Source: Paraburkholderia heleia NBRC 101817 (GTDB lineage: Bacteria > Pseudomonadota > Gammaproteobacteria > Burkholderiales > Burkholderiaceae). From it: a stretch of DNA of 64,000 nt. The position numbers were made by a program, and so were the translations under genes. The notes below the pieces were generated by a model. It saw only the letters and a list, made by a program, of their open reading frames with translations, ran no database searches and was not told the DNA's origin. Shown one piece after another: positions 34,925-43,556 of the stretch (its first letter is position 1; every line of letters begins with the position of its first letter). The stretch covers positions 62,001 to 126,000 of the forward strand of contig NZ_BBJH01000029.1 in the NCBI RefSeq assembly GCF_000739775.1. The letters run 5' to 3'.

Positions 34925-36238
34925 ATGAGCGATAGCAACGTCACCCCTTCACACGCCGCCGCGCCGATGCTCGAAGGCTGGCTGCGCAACGACGGCCGCA
35001 AGGGCATCCGCAACGTGGTTGCGGTGGCTTATCTCGTGGAATGCGCGCACCACGTGGCGCAGGAAATCGTCGCGCAGTTCCGCGAGCCCTTTGGCGCGTT
35101 CGACGATCCGCACGCGCTGCAGCAGCCCAAAGAGCCGCCGGTGCATCTGATCGGTTTTCCGGGCTGCTTCCCGAACAGCTACGCCGAGAAGATGATGAAG
35201 CAGCTCACCACGCATCCGAACGTGGGCGCGGTGCTGTTCGTTTCGCTCGGCTGCGAGAGCATGAACAAGCACTATCTCGTGGAGCAGGTGCGTGCTAGCG
35301 GCCGTCCGGTAGAAGTCCTGACAATCCAGGAAAAGGGCGGTACGCGCAGCACGATCCAGTACGGTCTCGACTGGGTGCGCGAAGCGCGTGCGCAACTTGC
35401 CGAGCAGCAGAAGGTGCCGATGCGCCTCGATGAACTCGTGGTCGGCACGATTTGCGGCGGCTCGGACGGCACGAGCGGCATCACTGCCAACCCGGCTGTG
35501 GGCCGCGCCTTCGATCAGCTGATCGAAGCCGGTTCGGCCTGCCTGTTCGAGGAAACCGGCGAACTGGTGGGCTGTGAGTTCCACATGAAGAGCCGGGCGG
35601 CCAGGCCCGAGCTGGGTGAGGAGATCGTTGCGTGCGTGGCCAAGGCGGCGCGCTATTACTCGATACTCGGCCACGGTTCGTTCGCGGTCGGCAACGCGGA
35701 CGGCGGCCTCACCACGCTGGAAGAGAAGTCGCTCGGTGCGTATGCAAAAAGCGGCGCCTCGCCGATCGTCGGCATTGTGAAGCCGGGCGACGTGCCGCCC
35801 ACGGGCGGTCTCTATCTGCTCGACGTGGTGCCCGATGGCGAGCCGCGCTTTGGCTTTCCGAATATCAGCGACAATGCGGAAATCGCGGAGCTGATCGCAT
35901 GCGGCGCGCACGTGATCCTGTTCACGACGGGGCGCGGGTCGGTGGTGGGCTCGGCGCTTGCGCCGGTCATCAAGGTGTGCGCGAACCCGCTGACCTACCG
36001 CAACCTCGCCGGCGACATGGACGTGGACGCGGGCCGCATTCTCGAAGGGTGCGCGACGCTCGACGAAGTGGGGCGCGAAGTGTTCGACCGCACGCTGGCG
36101 GTGGCCGGCGGCGAGCGTTCGAAGTCGGAAATGCTGGGGCACCAGGAGTTTATCCTCACGTACAAGCGCTTCGAGCCAGCCGGTCCCGCATGCCTGCCCG
36201 CCAGTGCGCGCGTGCCGATCGTCGAAGCTGCGAACTGA
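34925..36238 (+). CDS. UxaA-type dehydratase, large subunit (probable L-fuconate dehydratase)
   Basis: This 437-residue protein matches the catalytic C-terminal part of UxaA-family sugar acid dehydratases, which use iron to remove water from aldonates and give 2-keto-3-deoxy acids. Conserved segments are RKGIRNVVAVAYLVECAHHV, FPGCFPNSYA, FVSLGCESMN (Cys) and GTICGGSDGTSGITANPAVG, and the C-terminal PVIKVCANPLTYRNLAGDMD (Cys). The neighbours supply every other step of L-fucose oxidation but no enolase-type fuconate dehydratase, so this pair is the best candidate. The split-uxaA pair in the C. jejuni L-fucose island is a precedent. D-arabinonate or L-galactonate could also be the substrate. Confidence 0.88.
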   Translation: MSDSNVTPSHAAAPMLEGWLRNDGRKGIRNVVAVAYLVECAHHVAQEIVAQFREPFGAFDDPHALQQPKEPPVHLIGFPGCFPNSYAEKMMKQLTTHPNVGAVLFVSLGCESMNKHYLVEQVRASGRPVEVLTIQEKGGTRSTIQYGLDWVREARAQLAEQQKVPMRLDELVVGTICGGSDGTSGITANPAVGRAFDQLIEAGSACLFEETGELVGCEFHMKSRAARPELGEEIVACVAKAARYYSILGHGSFAVGNADGGLTTLEEKSLGAYAKSGASPIVGIVKPGDVPPTGGLYLLDVVPDGEPRFGFPNISDNAEIAELIACGAHVILFTTGRGSVVGSALAPVIKVCANPLTYRNLAGDMDVDAGRILEGCATLDEVGREVFDRTLAVAGGERSKSEMLGHQEFILTYKRFEPAGPACLPASARVPIVEAAN

Positions 36239-36296
36239 AGCACGCAGTCGTACGATTTCGTTGTGGGAACAACCATCTCCCAGGAGGGGACGAGCC

Positions 36297-37334
36297 ATGG
36301 CGCAAGAACAGCATCCGAGGGTGGCGCACAAGCGCCGTATCGGCCGCACGGCGCTCGAAGTCAGCGCATTGGGTCTAGGCACCGCGCCGCTCGGCGGCCT
36401 GTATCGCGACCTGTCCGAAGAAGAGGCGCAGGCGACCGTCGACGCCGCGTGGGAAGCCGGCATCCGCTTTTTCGATACCGCACCGCACTACGGCCACACC
36501 AAGGCCGAGCATCGGCTGGGTGCCGCGCTGCGGCGCTATCCGCGCAACGAGTACGTGCTGTCGACGAAAGTGGGCCGCCACTTCGTGCCGCGCACGCACG
36601 CGTACGACGGCAGCGAGGGCTGGCAAAACCCGCTGCCCTTCGAAGCGATCTTCGACTACACGCGCGACGGTATCCTGCGTTCGTTCGAGGACAGCCAGCA
36701 GCGGCTCGGCCTCGTCGAGATCGATATCCTGCTCGTGCACGACATCGGCCGCTACACGCACGGCGAGCGCAACGAGCACTACTGGCGGCAACTGCGCGAC
36801 AGCGGTTTCAAGGCGCTCGACGAATTGCGCAAGGCCGGCGCGATCAAGGCGGTCGGCTTCGGCGTGAACGAGCGCGAAGTGATACGCGAGGCGATGCAGG
36901 AATTCGACATCGATTGCGCGCTGCTGGCGGGCCGCTATACGCTGCTCGAACAGGCGCCGCTCGACGACCTGCTGCCCGAGTGCGAGAAGAAGGGCGTGAG
37001 CATTCTGCTGGGCGGGGCGTTCAACTCGGGCATTCTCGCGCACGGGCTGCTCGGCGAACTCAAGTTCAACTACGCCGATGCGCCGCAGGACGTGGTCGAA
37101 CGCGTGGCGCGGCTCGATACGATCTGCCGGACCTATGACGCGCCGCTCGCGGCGGCGGCGCTGCAGTTTCCCTACGCGCACCCGGCCGTGGCGACGGTGC
37201 TCAACGGCGCACGCAACCCGCAGGAGGTGCGCGAGAACGTCGCCTCGTTCGAGACGAATTTGCCCCGCGAGCTGTGGCTCGCGCTGCGCGACAAGGGTCT
37301 CCTCGATCCGCGCGCGCCGCTTCCGCAGGCTTGA
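36297..37334 (+). CDS. Aldo/keto reductase, probable L-fucose (D-threo-aldose) 1-dehydrogenase
   Basis: This is a 345-residue NAD(P)-dependent enzyme of the aldo/keto reductase superfamily. The catalytic tetrad is visible: Asp and Tyr in FFDTAPHYGHTKAEH (near residue 63), Lys in VLSTKVGR and His in ILLVHDIG. The ATG at 36297 follows the strong Shine-Dalgarno CAGGAGGGGA, and the frame upstream is unsupported. In this operon it would oxidise the sugar at C1 to the lactone, as known D-threo-aldose/L-fucose dehydrogenases of this family do. Three bases separate its stop from the lactonase start. Confidence 0.9.
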   Translation: MAQEQHPRVAHKRRIGRTALEVSALGLGTAPLGGLYRDLSEEEAQATVDAAWEAGIRFFDTAPHYGHTKAEHRLGAALRRYPRNEYVLSTKVGRHFVPRTHAYDGSEGWQNPLPFEAIFDYTRDGILRSFEDSQQRLGLVEIDILLVHDIGRYTHGERNEHYWRQLRDSGFKALDELRKAGAIKAVGFGVNEREVIREAMQEFDIDCALLAGRYTLLEQAPLDDLLPECEKKGVSILLGGAFNSGILAHGLLGELKFNYADAPQDVVERVARLDTICRTYDAPLAAAALQFPYAHPAVATVLNGARNPQEVRENVASFETNLPRELWLALRDKGLLDPRAPLPQA

Positions 37335-37337
37335 GCC

Positions 37338-38222
37338 ATGGCTACGCTCGAGGCGATCGACGCCCATCAGCACTATTGGGACCCCGCGCGCGGCGATTAC
37401 GGCTGGCTCACGCCTTCGATGAGCGGGCTTTATCGTGCGTTCGGACCCGCCGATCTCGCGCCGCTGCGCGCCGCGTGCGGCGTGGCGCGCACGGTGGTCG
37501 TGCAGGCGGCGCCGACTGTCGAGGAAACGCGCTGGCTGCTCGATCTTGCGCGCAACGAGCCCTCGATTGCGGGCGTGGTGGGCTGGGTGCCGCTGGACGA
37601 CCCCCACGTCGCCACGCTGATCGCCGAACTCGCGCGCGAGCCCAAGCTGTGCGGCGTGCGCCCCATGCTCCAGGATTTGCCCGACGACGACTGGATCGCG
37701 AAAGCCGATACCGCGCGCGGCGTGCAAGCGCTCATCGCGCACGATCTCGCTTTCGACGCGCTCGTGTTCACGCGTCATGCGCAGGCGCTGGCGACGTTTC
37801 TCGCGCGGCATCCGACCCTGCGCGTGGTGGTCGATCACGGCGCGAAGCCGCCGATCGCGGCGGGCGGCGAGAGCGGTTTTGCGGCGTGGGCGCAGGCCAT
37901 CACGCGCTTCGCGCAGTTTGCGCACGTGCACTGCAAGCTGTCGGGGCTCGCTACCGAAGCCGCGCCCGGCTGGGACGACGCCACGCTGGCGCCATGGGTC
38001 GCGCATCTGCTCGCCGCGTTCGGGCCGCAACGCCTCATGTGGGGTAGCGACTGGCCGGTGCTGAACCTCAATGGCGACTACGCACGTTGGCACGCGAGCG
38101 CGCAACAGCTGACACAGACACTTTCCGCAGACGAGCGCGCCGCCGTATTCGGCGGCAACGCTGCGGCTTTTTATCGGCTGACCGGGCTCAAGACCGGGCC
38201 CGGGAGCCATCCAGCCGGTTAG
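37338..38222 (+). CDS. Amidohydrolase-family sugar lactonase (probable L-fucono-1,5-lactonase)
   Basis: This 294-residue protein belongs to the COG3618 amidohydrolases. The HxH metal motif is IDAHQHYWDPARGDYGW. A later His is in VVVDHGAKPPI and the catalytic Asp in LMWGSDWPVLNL, with a final YRLTGL typical of this group. A relative from Burkholderia multivorans is an experimentally known L-fucono-lactonase, which supports the role here. It begins 3 bp after the aldo/keto reductase and would open the lactone that enzyme makes. Confidence 0.9.
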   Translation: MATLEAIDAHQHYWDPARGDYGWLTPSMSGLYRAFGPADLAPLRAACGVARTVVVQAAPTVEETRWLLDLARNEPSIAGVVGWVPLDDPHVATLIAELAREPKLCGVRPMLQDLPDDDWIAKADTARGVQALIAHDLAFDALVFTRHAQALATFLARHPTLRVVVDHGAKPPIAAGGESGFAAWAQAITRFAQFAHVHCKLSGLATEAAPGWDDATLAPWVAHLLAAFGPQRLMWGSDWPVLNLNGDYARWHASAQQLTQTLSADERAAVFGGNAAAFYRLTGLKTGPGSHPAG

Positions 38223-38378
38223 AAAACGTCCGCCGAACGCCACGAGGCGCACCTGCGTCGCCATAATGGCCGTTCGCGTCATCCCAACTTCTTCCCGCGA
38301 TTTCATCGCTCGATCGCGGCATGGGAGCCTGCTGCAATACGGGGTATCGCCGTGCCGTGCTTCCAACCGGAGTGGCAG
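38223..38378. other. Gap inside the sugar operon
   Basis: These 156 bases between the lactonase and the SDR gene are the largest gap in the operon. No terminator is visible. CATAAT near 38263-38268 could be a weak -10 for an internal promoter, but no good -35 accompanies it. Confidence 0.35.
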
Positions 38379-39122
38379 ATGGTACAAAGACTGGCCGGCA
38401 AGACGGCCTTGATCACCGCGGCGGGCCAGGGCATCGGCTACGCGGCCGCCGAGCTGTTCGCGCGCGAGGGTGCACGCGTGGTCGCCACGGACCTGCGCAT
38501 CGACGCGCTTGCCGCGCTGCCGGTCGAGGCGCGCAAGCTCGACGTGCTCGACGGCGCGGCGATCACGGCGCTCGCGCAGGAACTGGGCGCGATCGACGTG
38601 CTGTTCAACTGCGCGGGCTTCGTGCACGCGGGCTCGATCCTGGAAGCGAGCGAAGAAGACTGGGACTTCGCGTTCGATCTGAACGCGAAGGCGATGTACC
38701 GGACCATCCGCGCCTTCCTGCCGGCCATGCTGGCGAAGGGCGGCGGGTCGATCATCAACATGTCGTCGGCGGCGTCGAGCGTGAAGGGCGTGCCCAACCG
38801 CTTCGTGTACGGCGCCTCGAAGGCCGCTGTGATAGGGTTGACGAAGGCCGTGGCCGCGGATTTCGTGACGCGCGGCATCCGCTGCAATGCGATCTGCCCG
38901 GGCACGGTGTCGTCGCCGTCGCTGGAGGAGCGCATCGCCTCCCAGGCGGCGGCGCAGGGCACGACCGTAGAGGCGGCGCGCGCCGCGTTCGTCGCGCGCC
39001 AGCCGATGGGGCGCGTGGGCAAGCCCGAGGAAATCGCGGCGCTCGCGCTCTACCTGGCGTGCGACGAATCCGGGTTTACGACCGGCCAGGCGCATGTGAT
39101 CGACGGCGGATGGTCTAACTAG
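38379..39122 (+). CDS. Short-chain dehydrogenase, probable 2-keto-3-deoxy-L-fuconate dehydrogenase
   Basis: This is a 247-residue classical SDR. The nucleotide motif TAAGQGIGYAAAELF sits near residue 12, the structural FNCAG near 85, the catalytic Ser in NMSSAASS and YxxxK in YGASKAAVIGL. The C-terminus is the usual GQAHVIDGGWSN. ATG 38379 is preceded by GGAG at 6 bases; the upstream frame to 38352 is unsupported. In the proposed pathway it oxidises the 2-keto-3-deoxy acid at C4 to the 2,4-diketo acid, the substrate of the FAH hydrolase that follows 58 bp later. Confidence 0.9.
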   Translation: MVQRLAGKTALITAAGQGIGYAAAELFAREGARVVATDLRIDALAALPVEARKLDVLDGAAITALAQELGAIDVLFNCAGFVHAGSILEASEEDWDFAFDLNAKAMYRTIRAFLPAMLAKGGGSIINMSSAASSVKGVPNRFVYGASKAAVIGLTKAVAADFVTRGIRCNAICPGTVSSPSLEERIASQAAAQGTTVEAARAAFVARQPMGRVGKPEEIAALALYLACDESGFTTGQAHVIDGGWSN

Positions 39123-39180
39123 TTAGCCCCCAGGCGAACCTGACCGACTGCAACGCACAGACACACGAGGAACACAGACG

Positions 39181-40029
39181 ATGAAACTGCTTCGCTATGG
39201 CCCGAAGGGCCACGAGAAACCGGGCCTGCTCGACGCCGAAGGCCGCATTCGCGCGCTCTCGGGCAACGTGGCCGACATTGCGGGCGACGTGCTCTCGGAC
39301 GCCGGCCTCGCGCAACTGCGCACGATCGATCCGGAAACGCTGCCGCTCGTCGAAGGCAATCCGCGTATCGGCCCCTGCGTGGGCCATATCGGCAAGATGG
39401 TCTGTATCGGTCTGAACTATGCCGATCACGCCGCCGAGTCGGGCATGCCGGTGCCGGGCGAGCCGGTCGTCTTCAACAAGTGGACGAGCGCCATCGTCGG
39501 CCCGAACGATGATATCGAGATCCCGCGCGGCTCGAAGAAGACCGACTGGGAAGTGGAACTGGGCGTCGTGATCGGCAAGCACGCGAAGAACGTGAGCGAG
39601 GCGGACGCGCTCGACTACGTGGCGGGCTACTGCGTGGTCAACGACGTGTCCGAGCGCGAATGGCAGATCGAGCGCGGCGGCCAGTGGGACAAGGGCAAGG
39701 GCTTCGACACCTTCGGCCCGACGGGCCCGTGGCTCGTCACGCGTGACGAGGTGGCCGATCCGCAGAACCTCTCCATGTGGCTCGAAGTGGACGGCCATCG
39801 TTACCAGAACGGCAGCACGCGCACGATGATCTTCACGGTCGCGAAGCTCGTTTCGTATCTCTCGGAGTGCATGAGCCTGCAGCCGGGCGACGTGATCTCC
39901 ACCGGCACGCCGCCGGGCGTGGGCATGGGCGTGAAGCCGAACCCCGTGTTCCTGAAGGCGGGGCAAACGGTGCGCCTCGGCATCGAGGGCCTCGGCGAAC
40001 AGCAGCAAAAAACGCGCGCGGCTGAGTAA
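39181..40029 (+). CDS. FAH-family hydrolase, probable 2,4-diketo-3-deoxy-L-fuconate hydrolase
   Basis: This 282-residue protein of the fumarylacetoacetase superfamily is often mislabelled ureidoglycolate lyase. The fold motif is CIGLNYADHAAESGMPVPGE. Metal ligands are expected in TDWEVELGVVIG (the Glu-x-Glu) and in the VVNDVSEREWQ region, and DVISTGTPPGVGMG is the conserved C-terminal loop. It would cleave the C-C bond of the diketo acid, giving pyruvate and L-lactate from L-fucose. It is the last gene of the operon, ahead of a terminator-like hairpin. Confidence 0.92.
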   Translation: MKLLRYGPKGHEKPGLLDAEGRIRALSGNVADIAGDVLSDAGLAQLRTIDPETLPLVEGNPRIGPCVGHIGKMVCIGLNYADHAAESGMPVPGEPVVFNKWTSAIVGPNDDIEIPRGSKKTDWEVELGVVIGKHAKNVSEADALDYVAGYCVVNDVSEREWQIERGGQWDKGKGFDTFGPTGPWLVTRDEVADPQNLSMWLEVDGHRYQNGSTRTMIFTVAKLVSYLSECMSLQPGDVISTGTPPGVGMGVKPNPVFLKAGQTVRLGIEGLGEQQQKTRAAE

Positions 40030-40050
40030 GCGCGCCGCCAGCACGAAAAG

Positions 40051-40101
40051 CGCGCGAGGGGAGGCGGGACAGACCGCTTCGCCTCGCGCGCCTTGTTTTG
40101 T
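40051..40101 (+). terminator. Terminator at the end of the sugar operon
   Basis: The arms CGCGCGAGG (40051-40059) and CCTCGCGCG (40082-40090) form a 9-bp stem around a long GC-rich loop, followed by CCTTGTTTTGTG. The T-tract is interrupted but present. Confidence 0.65.
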
Positions 40102-40113
40102 GACACAGGCCTT

Positions 40114-40557
40114 TCAGTTCGTCGGACTTTTGTCTTCCGGCCCGCTGCCCTCGGCAAGCCGGTTCACCGTCCCCTGCGCGAGCGCCACGAGCTTTTCGTC
40201 GCCGTTTTCCATTACGTACACGCTGCACTGGCAGGTGGCCTGGTGGCGCCCCGCGTGGACGACACGGGCCCGCGCCATCAGCGTGCCCTTGAGCGCCGGG
40301 CGCAGATAGTTGATCTTGTATTCCCCCGTCACCACGCGCGGCCCGAGCGCCAGCGCGCCGGCGAAGGTCAGCGCGTTGTCGGCGAGATAGCTGATCACGC
40401 CGCCATGCACGTAGCCGTGCTGCTGCTTGAGGTCGTCGCGTACGGGCAGGCGCAGGGTCAGCTCGTCGGTTCCCACATGGGTCAGTTCGGTTCCGAGCAG
40501 CACGCTGAACGGTTGGGCATGCAAAGCGCCGCGCGCGCGGTCCACAAGATCGGTCAT
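40114..40557 (-). CDS. Hotdog-fold thioesterase, PaaI-like
   Basis: This 147-residue protein has the PaaI/YbgC-type hotdog fold: HGYVHGGVISYLADNALTFA carries the active-site region (HGG followed by the helix Asp), and KINYLRPALKGTLMARARVV is the second strand pair. Family members hydrolyse acyl-CoA thioesters, often aromatic acyl-CoAs. The ATG at 40557 has AGGGA upstream; the frame extends to 40650 without support. It converges with the sugar operon and is divergent from a chemoreceptor gene. No partner fixes the substrate. Confidence 0.87.
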   Translation of the reverse strand: MTDLVDRARGALHAQPFSVLLGTELTHVGTDELTLRLPVRDDLKQQHGYVHGGVISYLADNALTFAGALALGPRVVTGEYKINYLRPALKGTLMARARVVHAGRHQATCQCSVYVMENGDEKLVALAQGTVNRLAEGSGPEDKSPTN

Positions 40558-40837
40558 CGTCGCATTCCCTGGGTCTATCCCCGAGTGGTTTCCTAACCAC
40601 TCTAGGAAGCCTCCGCGTCGAGTCAAGGTGAATCGAATCGAATCGGTCATTCTATTGTTGCGAGAAATGGAGGGAATGACCGCGCAACCATTGCCGAAAT
40701 GATTTGTTGCGCATTTTGGGGTGTTTTTTCACGGTTTAGGGCTCAAAAACCGGGGTTGCGTGGCCGTAAACGCAGTGCGGGCCCGGGCGATCACATGCTC
40801 GCGCCTCACTCATTCACTGCTATCCCAGGTGTCCCCG

Positions 40838-42397
40838 ATGTTCAGCAAGATCAAGGTCGCATCCGGCCTGTTGTGTGTCCTCGTCGCGTTCTGCGTACTG
40901 CAGCTCGTGACCGCAGGACTGGGTTACTGGTCGCTCACGCGCACGCACGACGACGTGGCCGACCTCTCGAAAGTGGCGTTGCGGCAGGCGAGCGCCGCCA
41001 ACGTCATCACCCAGCAGTTGATGGACGCCCGTATCAATCTCTCGCGTGCGGGCACGCGCATGGTGCGCGGCGGCACGGTGCCGACCGACATGGTCAATCA
41101 CGCGCGCGACCAGCTGGCCGCCGCCGACACCACGTTCGCGGCGCTCATGGCCGTGCCGCCGATCAACGACGACAACCGCGCGCGCGTCGCCGCGCTCGGC
41201 GAGCGCTACCAGGTGTACCGCAAGGCGCTCGGCGAGCTGGTCGACGACCTCAACGGCAACAATCTGCAGGCCTTCCTTGACCAGCCGACGCAGTCGTACC
41301 AGGACGCCTATCTCGCAGAACTGCACGCCTTCGCTCAGTTCAGCGCCGCGGCGAGCCGCGCTTCCCTCGACTCGGTCGATTCGCGCCTCGCGCTGTTCCA
41401 GGGCGTGGGCGTCGTCATCGTGGTCCTGCTGATCGCGCTCGCGACCGGCGTGCACTTCGCGCTGCGCCGCGGCGTAGTGGAACCGCTCGAGGAAGCGGGC
41501 CGCCATTTCGACCGCATCGCGCGCGGGCGTCTCGACGAGCGCATCGCCGCGCGCGGCGAGAACGAGATCGGCCGGCTGTTCCAGGGCCTTGCGCTGATGC
41601 AGGCGAGCCTCGCGCGCACCGTCCACACCGTGCGCGAAACGGCGGGCTCGATCCACGTGGGCGCCGACGAGATCGCCACCGGCAACGCCGATCTTTCGGC
41701 GCGCACCGAATCGCAGGCGGCTTCGCTGGAGGAAACGGCGGCGAGCATGGAGGAATTGACAGGCACCGTGCGCAACACCGCCGAGAACGCGCGCGAGGCC
41801 AACGCGCTGGCGGAGGCGGCGCTCGACGCGACCGCGCGCGGCGGCGCCGTGGTGGACGAGGTGGTCGAGCGCATGCGCGGCATTGCACAAAGCTCGGACA
41901 AGATCGCCGAGATCATCGGCGTGATCGACGGCATCGCGTTCCAGACCAATATTCTTGCGCTCAACGCGGCCGTGGAAGCGGCGCGCGCGGGCGAGCAGGG
42001 CCGCGGTTTCGCGGTCGTGGCGGGCGAGGTGCGCGGGCTCGCGCAGCGCAGCGCGCAGTCGGCCAAGGAGATCAAGACGCTGATCAGCGAGTCGGTTTCG
42101 CAGATCCGCGGCGGCTCGGAGCTGGTGGAGCGCGCGGGCGAGTCGATGCGCGAGGTGTCGAACTCGATCTCGCGGGCCACGCAGATGATGGCGGGTATCA
42201 GCGCCTCGTCGCTCGAGCAGAGCACGGGCATCGATCAGGTGAATCAGGCCGTCTCGCAGATGGACCAGATGACCCAGCAGAACGCGGCGCTCGTCGAGGA
42301 GGCCGCGGCGGCTGCGGCTTCGTTGCATCAGCAGACGCGCCAGCTTTCCGAGGCCGTGGCCGCGTTCGAGATTTCGCCGGCCGTATTGGCGGCCTGA
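40838..42397 (+). CDS. Methyl-accepting chemotaxis protein, Tar/Tsr type
   Basis: This 519-residue inner-membrane chemoreceptor has TM1 at about 8-30 (ASGLLCVLVAFCVLQLVTAG). A four-helix periplasmic ligand domain of the Tar type spans about 31-185. TM2 is at about 187-210 (GVGVVIVVLLIALATGVHF), followed by HAMP. The signalling domain hairpin tip is IIGVIDGIAFQTNILALNAA. The ATG at 40838 begins the membrane anchor. It ends in SPAVLAA, with no CheR-binding pentapeptide. A position next to the sugar operon could mean related sensing, but there is no direct evidence. Confidence 0.93.
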   Translation: MFSKIKVASGLLCVLVAFCVLQLVTAGLGYWSLTRTHDDVADLSKVALRQASAANVITQQLMDARINLSRAGTRMVRGGTVPTDMVNHARDQLAAADTTFAALMAVPPINDDNRARVAALGERYQVYRKALGELVDDLNGNNLQAFLDQPTQSYQDAYLAELHAFAQFSAAASRASLDSVDSRLALFQGVGVVIVVLLIALATGVHFALRRGVVEPLEEAGRHFDRIARGRLDERIAARGENEIGRLFQGLALMQASLARTVHTVRETAGSIHVGADEIATGNADLSARTESQAASLEETAASMEELTGTVRNTAENAREANALAEAALDATARGGAVVDEVVERMRGIAQSSDKIAEIIGVIDGIAFQTNILALNAAVEAARAGEQGRGFAVVAGEVRGLAQRSAQSAKEIKTLISESVSQIRGGSELVERAGESMREVSNSISRATQMMAGISASSLEQSTGIDQVNQAVSQMDQMTQQNAALVEEAAAAAASLHQQTRQLSEAVAAFEISPAVLAA

Positions 42398-42425
42398 GCG
42401 ACCCGGGCGCTCCGGGCGCATCGGC

Positions 42426-42443
42426 GGCGGGCTTTCGCCCGCC
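42426..42443. terminator. Hairpin between convergent genes
   Basis: GGCGGGC (42426-42432) and GCCCGCC (42437-42443) form a 7-bp perfect stem with loop TTTC between the chemoreceptor and the AGE-family gene. The T-tract after it is weak (GCGTTTTGCG), so its role as terminator is likely but not certain. Confidence 0.45.
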
Positions 42444-42470
42444 TGCATTGGCGTTTTGCGTCGTCGCGGC

Positions 42471-43556
42471 TCAGACGCCCATGCCCTGGTAGGCGGTCAA
42501 GAGGTGATACGGCGTGGTGGACGGCATGTCCGCGCGCGCCACGTCGCCGTTTGCGCTGCGGCATTCCACCCAGCCCTGCGGCGTGAGAAAGCGCGGCGCG
42601 AAGCGCCCGGTCTGCGGCGCGAGCGCGGCGCGCACCGCGGCGTCGCCGTGCGTGGCGAGCGCGCGCAGGTATTCCGTTTGTGCCCAGATGCGCTGCGTTG
42701 CATCGATCACCCGGCCCTGCTCGTCGAGCGCGGCCGCCACGGCGCCCGTTTCCGGGTCCACGCCGTGCTTCTGTGCAAAGACGAATGCGCGCGCGAGCGC
42801 TTCGTCCAGACCCGATGCGCCCAACCGGGCGCCCGCACGCGAGGCCAGCCAGAACCATTCGAACTGATGTCCGGGCTCGAGGCGGTTGTCCGCCGCGCCG
42901 ACCGGCAATTCGGCGATACAGCCCGTCGGCGTGTGCAGAAAGCCGCGCGCGAGCGCCTCGACGAGCCCCGTGATCGCCGTGTCGAACGCGCTGTCGCCGG
43001 TTGCCTCGCTCGCCGCGAGCCAGGCTTCGGTGAGATGCATGAGCGGATTCTGCAGCGGGCCGCCGGTGACGCCCGCAAAGGAAGCATCGAGCGCCGCGTT
43101 GAGCAGGCCGTCGCGGGCAGCGAAGCGGTCGACGATCAGCGAGGACGTTTCGCGCGCGAGGTCGAGCGCCTCGGCCGCGCCGAAGCGCTGGCCGTAAGCC
43201 GCGGTGGCGAACACCACGAAGGCATGCGTGTAGAGGTCCTTGGTGGTGTCGAGCGGCGCGCCGGCCGCGTCGACGCTAAAGAACCATCCGCCGTGCTTCG
43301 GGTCCTGATAAGTGCGGCGCAGGGATTCGAACAGCGTTTGTGCGTGCGCGGCGTCGCCGGCTTCGGAGAAGACGAAGAGCTGGCGGGCGCATGCCATCGC
43401 GCGGTAGCGCGTGACGGGCAGCGGCTGCACGCCGGCCGCATCGAGCGCCTCGTAGGGCAGCCGCAGTTCGGCATTGAAGCCCGGGCCGCGCCACATCGGC
43501 AGGACGACGCGGTCGAAATGCTCGCGCAGGCTGGCTGCGCTCGTAGGTGTGTTCAT
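42471..43556 (-). CDS. AGE-family sugar epimerase/isomerase
   Basis: This 361-residue protein is of the N-acylglucosamine 2-epimerase superfamily, an alpha6/alpha6 barrel. Typical segments are QLFVFSEAGDAAHAQTLFES, HGGWFFSVDAAGAPLDTTKD and LYTHAFVVFATAAYG, and EPGHQFEWFWLASR with a catalytic His. Family members include mannose isomerase, cellobiose 2-epimerase and YihS, so aldose-ketose isomerisation or C2 epimerisation is expected. The exact sugar cannot be told. It stands alone, convergent with the chemoreceptor and divergent from the Ala-rich protein. Confidence 0.85.
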   Translation of the reverse strand: MNTPTSAASLREHFDRVVLPMWRGPGFNAELRLPYEALDAAGVQPLPVTRYRAMACARQLFVFSEAGDAAHAQTLFESLRRTYQDPKHGGWFFSVDAAGAPLDTTKDLYTHAFVVFATAAYGQRFGAAEALDLARETSSLIVDRFAARDGLLNAALDASFAGVTGGPLQNPLMHLTEAWLAASEATGDSAFDTAITGLVEALARGFLHTPTGCIAELPVGAADNRLEPGHQFEWFWLASRAGARLGASGLDEALARAFVFAQKHGVDPETGAVAAALDEQGRVIDATQRIWAQTEYLRALATHGDAAVRAALAPQTGRFAPRFLTPQGWVECRSANGDVARADMPSTTPYHLLTAYQGMGV

